Source: Syntrophus sp. (in: bacteria)
Lineage (GTDB): Bacteria; Desulfobacterota; Syntrophia; Syntrophales; UBA8958
Assembly: GCA_003451635.1 (NCBI GenBank)
Contig: DMAT01000013.1
Coordinates: 1 to 8,903, forward strand
DNA length: 8,903 nt
Direction: 5' to 3'
In this document: positions 4,017-8,903 of the stretch, in pieces
Numbering within the stretch: position 1 is the stretch's first letter
Layout of the letters: each line of letters opens with the position of its first letter
Notes under the pieces: model-generated
What the model was told of the DNA's origin: nothing
What the model saw: the letters and a program-made list of their open reading frames with translations, nothing else
The model's database searches: none
Program-made: the position numbers and the translations under genes

Positions 4017-6812
4017 CTATTTCCGGTCCAGTTCCCTTCTGACAACGACACCGATCTTTTCCAAAATATAAGGCTTCCGGACAAATGACCCAGCACCAAT
4101 TTCCTGGGCCATCTTGACACGATCAGTTTCCGAAAAACCGCTCACAACAATGGCTTTTTGCTTTGGTTTGAATTCCTTGATTCTCCTGTAGGTCTCAAGA
4201 CCGTCTATTCCAGGATCCATGATCATGTCCAGCACAACAAGATCCGCCTTATTGTTCTTCAGATAGATGATCGCCTCTTCACCACTGGAAAGTGCCTCGA
4301 CCTGATAACCGAGCCATCCCAGCATGTTCACAGCAAGTTCTCTTTGCTCCTTCACATCATCCACCACCAGGATTGATTCACCCCTGCCCATGTAGATTGA
4401 CTGAGATACAGTCTCTTTTGCTTGTGAGAGTTCCTCCCTCGTAACGGGGAAATAGAGCTTAAAAATAGTTCCTTTCCCCTCCTCGCTCTGCACGTCGATG
4501 TACCCGTTGTGATCTTTTACAGTCCCCCAGACAACAGCCAGCCCCAGTCCTGTTCCACTTCTTCCCATGACTTTCTTTGTATAGAAGGGTTCGAAGATCT
4601 TCCCAAGATCCTGGGTGGGGATGCCCCTCCCACTGTCGGATACCGTCAGGACCACATAATCCCCTTCCTGCATGTCATCATATCCCCGGATAGGCTGATC
4701 CAGATGGCGGTTCTCCGTCCTGATCATAACCTCCCCCTGCTCCGATGTGGCCTCTAAGGCGTTGGAGATCAGGTTCATGATAGTTTTTCCTAAATGGATG
4801 GGCGACCCTTTGATGTTCAAGAGCCCTTCTTCAAGTTTGGTACAGACCTTAACGTTCGGGGAATAAGACTTCAGATTCTCGAACTCAGGGGTCTTGAGAT
4901 AGTCGAAAATGACCCTGTTCAGATCGACCACTTTCGAAATGTTCACACCCCTTCTGGCCAGAGTTAAAAGGTCCTGAATAATCGCCGCTGCCCGCATACT
5001 GGATTGCTGGATATTTTCAGCGTATCTCCTCAGGGAACTATCTTCAGACAATTTTCGCAGAAGAAGATCCGAATATCCGACCAATACCCCTAAGACATTA
5101 TTGAGATCATGGGCCACCCCGCCGGCCAGCCTGCCTAGTCCCTCCATCTTTTCTGCGCGGTTCAGGCGCTCCTCCAACCTTTTACGTTCCGTATTGTCAC
5201 GGATGCATTCGATGGCAGCAATAATATCACCCTTGGAATTGCGAAGAACCGAAGCGGTCGCAGAAAGATGGATATCACCAGGAGGTAATTTCGGCGTAAA
5301 GGATTCACCAAAAAGGATGTCTCCGACCCTCTGAATGGCCGTATATCGCTTTTCCCTCACCTTATCCGGATGCAGTGCAAAATCAATGAGGATGGGCCTT
5401 CGATCCCCGTAAAAGGGGAGCGAATACTCATAATTGCCTTTACCCAGCATCGCCTCTGCCTTAACCCCAGTCATGGATTCGATGGCACGGTTCCAGGCAA
5501 TCACTTTTTCTTCCTTGTCAATGACCAGCGTGGCATCAGGCAGGAAGTCGATGATATCAGAGAGTGCTCGTTCGGATTCCTTGCGCTCTTCTTCTGCAAG
5601 CTTATGCTCAGTGATATCTGTTACGATCTCAACAAACCCAATAACTTCTTCTTCCTTATTCCGGACAGGGTATGCTCGTAGCGTCCATCTCTTTCCATAA
5701 GACGAAAAGTCATCGATGGTAAAAGGTTCACCTGTTTCGACCGCCTTCACAACGGGGCAGATCTTGCAGTGTTCATCTAAATTGTGCATCACCTCATAGC
5801 AATGCCTTCCCTCCAATTGATTAGGGTTCATATTGAACTGCCGGCCCATAGCGCGATTTGCCCAGATTATTCTTAAATCCTTGTTCAGATAGATAATCAG
5901 TTCAGACATGGCATCCAGGATTGCAGACTTTTCCCTTTCCGCCTTGTTCAGCGCTTCCTCCGCCCGCTTACGTTCGGTGATGTCTTCGGAGATGCCAAGT
6001 AGATATTCGGGTTCCCCATTCATGTTCAGAATTGGAACCTTCTTCGTGTGTAAGATTCGTTCTCCCTTATTGCGGGTCTGAATTGGTTCTTCCGGGATAT
6101 CCACAATGTTCTTCCGAAGTAGAACTTCCCGGTCCTTCTCCGTAAAGAAGTCTGCCTGCTCCTTCGGGAAGAAATCGTAATCGTTCTTCCCTAAAATGTG
6201 GTCCCGGAGATGACCCAGTAGCTCTTCTCCAGCCTGATTGAACCGGACGAACCGAAGTTCCCTAGCATCCTTGAGGAAAATCATGTCTGGAATATTCTCG
6301 ACAATTGAGTCCAGTAATATATTCATCCGGAGTAGTTCCTCCTCCGCCCGCCTGCGATCAGTGATGTCACGTACTATTGCCATCACTTCATCTTCACCGG
6401 TTGCAACCATGCGTGCCTCATAATCTCGCAAACCTCGGCCTGGAATGGCCAGCTGATATTCAAAGGTTTGCAGTGTGCCAGTCTCTAATGCAGTGCGGAT
6501 CTGACTATCAATCAAATCGGCAAACTCGGGCGGGGTAATATCCCGGTTGCGTTTACCGATAGGGGACGGCTCGGATTGGGCATAAAGATCGGTGATGTCA
6601 GCTTTATAGTCCAGGAAAATGCCCTTATTATTCATACGGAACATCATATCAGGAAGTGCTCGGAGCATTCCTTTGGCTCGTGATACAGTCTCCCGTAGCG
6701 CATCCTCCACCTGCTTGCGCTCTGATTCCGATTTTTCCAATTCTTGGATTTTCTGCTTTAAGACTGATATATCTTCGATCAGCTCTTGATTTGTTCTGGA
6801 TGGCTCTTGCAT
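4017..6812 (-). CDS. Soluble hybrid histidine kinase: coiled coil, four PAS, HisKA, HATPase, receiver
   Basis: This 931-residue cytoplasmic sensor kinase has no signal peptide or membrane helix. A coiled coil (about 8-45) leads into PAS1 (46-155), PAS2 (163-283), PAS3 (293-405) and PAS4 (414-545), most ending in a DIT(E/D)-R/H linker. HisKA follows with phosphoacceptor H568 (LAGGVAHDLNN). The ATPase has its N box at N680/N684, G1 box DSGRG (726-730) and G2 box GTGLGL (753-758). The C-terminal receiver (about 812-928) has acidic D818/D819, phosphoacceptor D862, S891 and K913, so it appears active. PAS3 carries C338-X10-C349-X2-C352. PAS4 has a long insert including YEYSLPFYGDRRPILIDF. ATG 6812 has AGGGG 6 bases upstream. 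No response regulator, HPt or other partner is adjacent, so the target is unknown. Ligand identity is also unknown; redox or metal sensing by PAS3 is inference. Confidence 0.93.
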   Translation of the reverse strand: MQEPSRTNQELIEDISVLKQKIQELEKSESERKQVEDALRETVSRAKGMLRALPDMMFRMNNKGIFLDYKADITDLYAQSEPSPIGKRNRDITPPEFADLIDSQIRTALETGTLQTFEYQLAIPGRGLRDYEARMVATGEDEVMAIVRDITDRRRAEEELLRMNILLDSIVENIPDMIFLKDARELRFVRFNQAGEELLGHLRDHILGKNDYDFFPKEQADFFTEKDREVLLRKNIVDIPEEPIQTRNKGERILHTKKVPILNMNGEPEYLLGISEDITERKRAEEALNKAEREKSAILDAMSELIIYLNKDLRIIWANRAMGRQFNMNPNQLEGRHCYEVMHNLDEHCKICPVVKAVETGEPFTIDDFSSYGKRWTLRAYPVRNKEEEVIGFVEIVTDITEHKLAEEERKESERALSDIIDFLPDATLVIDKEEKVIAWNRAIESMTGVKAEAMLGKGNYEYSLPFYGDRRPILIDFALHPDKVREKRYTAIQRVGDILFGESFTPKLPPGDIHLSATASVLRNSKGDIIAAIECIRDNTERKRLEERLNRAEKMEGLGRLAGGVAHDLNNVLGVLVGYSDLLLRKLSEDSSLRRYAENIQQSSMRAAAIIQDLLTLARRGVNISKVVDLNRVIFDYLKTPEFENLKSYSPNVKVCTKLEEGLLNIKGSPIHLGKTIMNLISNALEATSEQGEVMIRTENRHLDQPIRGYDDMQEGDYVVLTVSDSGRGIPTQDLGKIFEPFYTKKVMGRSGTGLGLAVVWGTVKDHNGYIDVQSEEGKGTIFKLYFPVTREELSQAKETVSQSIYMGRGESILVVDDVKEQRELAVNMLGWLGYQVEALSSGEEAIIYLKNNKADLVVLDMIMDPGIDGLETYRRIKEFKPKQKAIVVSGFSETDRVKMAQEIGAGSFVRKPYILEKIGVVVRRELDRK

Positions 6813-6981
6813 TTGATGCCCCTATGTCGCGATACACAGTGCAGGATGGAAACAATAATGGACGGTATTTGTTGATTGAATAAAACTTCCTGTCACCTAC
6901 TGGATATTAGTTAAACTGTCAAAAGGAAAGTTCACCAGTGGGCTATAAGATGCTGAATGCGGATTGAAATGTTGGATATTC

Positions 6982-7004
6982 GTCAATATATTTATATACT
7001 TGAC
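6982..7004. repeat. Imperfect palindrome with outward TTGAC arms
   Basis: GTCAA (6982-6986) and TTGAC (7000-7004) bracket an AT core, TATAT...ATATA, giving a 23-base imperfect palindrome. Each arm reads TTGAC outward, so it could hold two diverging -35 boxes or be a repressor site for the kinase gene about 170 bases away. Confidence 0.3.
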
Positions 7005-7175
7005 TGCGGGAAGCTTGCAACCGCCACCAATTACCAGAAAAATGACCCCCTATAAATAGCATGTTTCGACCCGCTGTCATCAAATACTGAGAAAATCCAG
7101 TAAATTGTTTTTAACAGCAATTTGCAAACTGGTAACAATATTCTCTGACGGGTCGGAAGTTGCCTTCTTTGCTTG

Positions 7176-7199
7176 ATGCGACCTCAAGATCGCATGAGG
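7176..7199 (+). other. Interleaved inverted repeats, possible RNA pseudoknot
   Basis: ATGCGA (7176-7181) pairs with TCGCAT (7190-7195) around an 8-base loop. The loop contains CCTCA (7182-7186), which is complementary to TGAGG (7195-7199) just after the stem, sharing one base. The two pairings interleave as in an H-type pseudoknot. It lies about 35 bases before the small ORF at 7233. Confidence 0.25.
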
Positions 7200-7232
7200 G
7201 AACATAGCCTTTTCTTCTTGAACAGGATAATT

Positions 7233-7401
7233 ATGTGCGGATGTTTCCCTCCCAACGCCTTGGCGGAAATCCGCAGCAAGGCTGGTGGGATTCTCGCGGA
7301 CATGAACTGGCTCCCAGAGGAAGAAGAAACGCCTCGACCCGGAGGTGGTCTCGCCTGACGCCATGCACATCTTGCTGGAATCATCTGACCGCAGCCATTG
7401 A
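7233..7401 (+). pseudogene. Small gene apparently interrupted by a frameshift
   Basis: ATG 7233 has AGGA (7224-7227) 5 bases upstream. The first frame encodes MCGCFPPNALAEIRSKAGG followed by ILADMNWLPEEE and so on, stopping at TGA 7356-7358 (41 residues). The +1 frame is open from 7306 and reads KKKRLDPEVVSPDAMHILLE then SSDRSH to TGA 7399-7401. Switching frames in the GA-rich run near 7315-7330 would give one continuous protein of about 55 residues. GC3 of the first part is about 61%, against clearly AT-rich flanks, which supports a coding origin. I recognise no family. It could be a decayed gene, a sequencing error or a real frameshift. It converges on the DHH gene, which ends at 7448. Confidence 0.4.
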
Positions 7402-7447
7402 ATGTTATGTAAGTAAATGATAATGTTAAGTATTAATTGTATTTTTT

Positions 7448-8524
7448 TCAGGAAGCTTCTTTTCCGTTGTTTGCTGTTCGCTTCCCACTCTTAACCGGGC
7501 GCTTCTGGCGCAGGCGCTGGACGAGGAATTGTTCGACCGACTCCTGGGACCATTCGCCCTGAAGAACCTCTTTGAGAGTTTCCAGGGGAATCTCCACCCG
7601 GGCGGCGCTTTTGTGTCCTCCGGCGCTGCCATACTTGCCGAAGGCCTTTTCGGCAATGCTGCCGCAATCCTGGCGGTATCCGTCGCCCCGAAAGACAATA
7701 ATCAACCTGTCCTTGATGACCCCGGCGATCACGACATAGTAGATATCGGCGATGCGGAGATAGAAATCGGCTACCTGGACGCAGACGTCCGGGCTTTCCA
7801 CCTTTCCCAGAAAGCTGGTAACACGGTCACGGTAGCGGCGCCGGTTGAAATAGGCGTGTTCAAAATACTTCAGATATCGCTCGGGAATCTGGTTGAGTTC
7901 GATACGGCGGATGAGCTGCCGGTTTGCCCGGGCATAGTTGAGATAATAGGCGCCGATGTCCTCAAGAATGGAATCCCTCTCAAAATTATTGGTATCGCTT
8001 TTAATGCCGTAAAGCAAGGCCGTGTAAAGCATTTTGGGAATACGCACCTTTGCGGCGAGGAGGTATTCAGTCATAATCGTGGAGAGGGCGCCATAATGCG
8101 GTCGGACGTCAGCTAACTCGGCGTGCCAGACCGAGGTGACAGGGTGATGGTCCAGGACGATCTGGGGATGAATGCCTTCGCAGACCTTGCCGAAGAAGGT
8201 CGGTTGGGCGTCGACCAGCGCCAGGAGCCTGTACTCCTCAAGGTTGACCTTGGGGAGGAGTTGGATTTCCACTTTCATGGCCCTGATGAATTCCTTGTTC
8301 TGCTGGCGAAGCACCCCTTCCGTGGCCACGAAGGCAAATTTTTTCAATCCCACCGTTTGTTTGAAGATTTCCCTCAGGGCCATGGCCGAGGCAACGGCGT
8401 CGGGATCGGGACTGCCATACATGAGGACCGCCAGGGTATCGTCCGGCCTGGCCATGGATCTCAGCTTGAAGACGTTGAATATGGTATCTTCTTTTCTGAC
8501 GAGTAGTGATTCAATGCGTTTCAT
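7448..8524 (-). CDS. DHH/DHHA1-family phosphoesterase (NrnA/RecJ-like)
   Basis: This 358-residue protein has the two-domain architecture of NrnA-type phosphoesterases, which cleave short oligonucleotides or pAp in the cytoplasm using Mn2+. The DHH domain shows motif I YGSPDPDAVAS (36-46), motif II ALVDAQP with D105, motif III LDHHP with D125-H126-H127, and motif IV GIKSDTNNF with D177. The DHHA1 domain holds FRGDGYRQDCGSIAEKAFG (278-296) and SAGGHKSAAR (300-309), the substrate-gripping GGH loop. An oddity is that motif I normally starts with a metal-ligand His three residues before PD; here Y36 (codon TAT) takes its place. The tail from about 340 is Lys/Arg-rich and probably disordered. ATG 8524 overlaps the selD stop as ATGA and has no clear ribosome binding site, so translation is probably coupled. 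The substrate is not predictable from sequence alone. Confidence 0.88.
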   Translation of the reverse strand: MKRIESLLVRKEDTIFNVFKLRSMARPDDTLAVLMYGSPDPDAVASAMALREIFKQTVGLKKFAFVATEGVLRQQNKEFIRAMKVEIQLLPKVNLEEYRLLALVDAQPTFFGKVCEGIHPQIVLDHHPVTSVWHAELADVRPHYGALSTIMTEYLLAAKVRIPKMLYTALLYGIKSDTNNFERDSILEDIGAYYLNYARANRQLIRRIELNQIPERYLKYFEHAYFNRRRYRDRVTSFLGKVESPDVCVQVADFYLRIADIYYVVIAGVIKDRLIIVFRGDGYRQDCGSIAEKAFGKYGSAGGHKSAARVEIPLETLKEVLQGEWSQESVEQFLVQRLRQKRPVKSGKRTANNGKEAS

Positions 8525-8903
8525 AGGCTGACGAAGATTTTCCCTTTCTTTCCAACCGTTACTTCACCGACAATGGCGGCGTCCTTCAGTCCGGAACGGT
8601 GAAATTTATCAAGAAGCCCGGCTGTCTGTTCAGGAGCGACGGACAGGAGCAGGCCGCCGGCCGTTTGAGGATCGAAGAGGATATCAGCTAACCACTCCGG
8701 GCAGTCAGGGCTTACCTCGATGCAAGACATGCGGAATTGCCGATTGCGGTGGAGACCTTCGGGAAGTATCCCCATTTCGGCTAGTTCCTGAAGACCATTG
8801 AAAAAAGGGACCGCCGAGGCAAGGATATGTATTCCCACGCTACTGTCCTCAATCATCTCGCAGGCATGACCAAGAAGACCGAAGCCGGTGATGTCGGTGC
8901 AGG
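8521..8903 (-). CDS. selD: Selenide, water dikinase (selenophosphate synthetase), C-terminal part
   Basis: The frame runs off the right edge; 126 residues to TGA (8521-8523) are visible. They begin CTDITGFGLLGH (about 8901-8866), the SelD/AIR-synthase signature, and later contain FDPQTAGGLLLSV, the conserved second hallmark. The enzyme makes selenophosphate from selenide and ATP, releasing AMP and phosphate. This is the selenium donor for selenocysteine tRNA and, in some organisms, for selenouridine in tRNA. The N-terminal region with the catalytic Cys or Sec and the glycine-rich ATP loop lies outside, so whether SelD is itself a selenoprotein cannot be seen. An internal ATG at 8856 is not the start, because coding similarity continues upstream of it. 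The gene overlaps the DHH phosphoesterase by 4 bases, so both are on one minus-strand transcript. Its presence implies that the host uses selenium. Confidence 0.95.
   Translation of the reverse strand, partial: CTDITGFGLLGHACEMIEDSSVGIHILASAVPFFNGLQELAEMGILPEGLHRNRQFRMSCIEVSPDCPEWLADILFDPQTAGGLLLSVAPEQTAGLLDKFHRSGLKDAAIVGEVTVGKKGKIFVSL

Larger units (their letters stand above)
6813..7232. other. Intergenic region upstream of the hybrid kinase
   Basis: There is no credible gene in this stretch. On the minus strand a TTGACA (6917-6922 on the plus strand) lies about 105 bases before the kinase start, but the sequence 17 bases on (TAGGTG) is a poor -10. An imperfect palindrome sits at 6982-7004 and a compact interleaved inverted repeat at 7176-7199. 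The kinase promoter must lie here, since the next upstream feature is on the other strand, but I cannot place it confidently. Confidence 0.5.

Noticed and set aside
6894..6922. Kinase promoter with TTGACA on the minus strand
   Set aside because: The sequence 17 bases downstream, TAGGTG, matches the -10 consensus poorly; too weak to list as a promoter.
7080..7384. Minus-strand frames opposite the small + strand ORF (up to 96 codons)
   Set aside because: No ribosome binding site or protein-like pattern; residue composition looks like antisense of the + strand segment.
7356..7401. TGA 7356 as a selenocysteine codon, given nearby selD
   Set aside because: Readthrough in frame gives a second TGA 11 codons on and no redox motif, and no SECIS-like hairpin is evident. 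A +1 frame change gives a more protein-like sequence.
7529..8531. Long + strand frames (195, 127 and 119 codons) antisense to the DHH gene
   Set aside because: They are shadows of the minus-strand DHH gene, which has clear DHH and DHHA1 motifs in its own frame.

Overview
The window looks like chromosomal DNA of an anaerobic deltaproteobacterium (Desulfobacterota, perhaps Syntrophales-like). This is an inference from gene content: a soluble multi-PAS hybrid histidine kinase, three tandem small heat shock genes, an FmdB-type zinc ribbon, and a selD/DHH-phosphoesterase pair. No 16S rRNA or other decisive marker is present. GC is moderate, and the long intergenic stretches are clearly more AT-rich than the genes. 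I see no phage, IS element, CRISPR array, tRNA or rRNA.

Layout. Positions 1-521 (+) hold the 3' end of a D-alanine--D-alanine ligase-type ATP-grasp gene. A sigma70-like promoter (603-630) then precedes a two-gene + strand unit: a small HExxH putative metalloprotein (657-1223) and an FmdB-family zinc-ribbon protein (1247-1552), closed by a long palindromic terminator (1585-1636). Positions 1637-2023 carry no intact gene, but do hold a broken small ORF with a good ribosome binding site. From 2024 to 3597 on the minus strand there is a complete three-cistron Hsp20 operon with a sigma70-like promoter, an AGGAGG site before every cistron and a terminator. An AT-rich gap (3598-4016) with several inverted repeats separates it from a 931-aa PAS(x4)-HisKA-HATPase-REC hybrid kinase (4017-6812, minus). 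A second gap (6813-7232) precedes a small, apparently frameshifted + strand gene (7233-7401). The minus strand end carries selD (partial, running off the right edge) overlapping a DHH/DHHA1 phosphoesterase by 4 bases (ATGA).

How the genes relate. The Hsp20 block is a self-contained proteostasis operon. The hybrid kinase is an orphan sensor with no adjacent response regulator; one PAS domain carries a C-X10-C-X2-C cluster that suggests redox or metal sensing. selD supplies selenophosphate, and the DHH enzyme is translationally coupled to it. I found no convincing new multi-gene system. The best leads are the cysteine-bearing PAS domain, the DHH protein lacking its expected motif I histidine, the uncharacterised HExxH/zinc-ribbon pair, and two small broken genes in the gaps.
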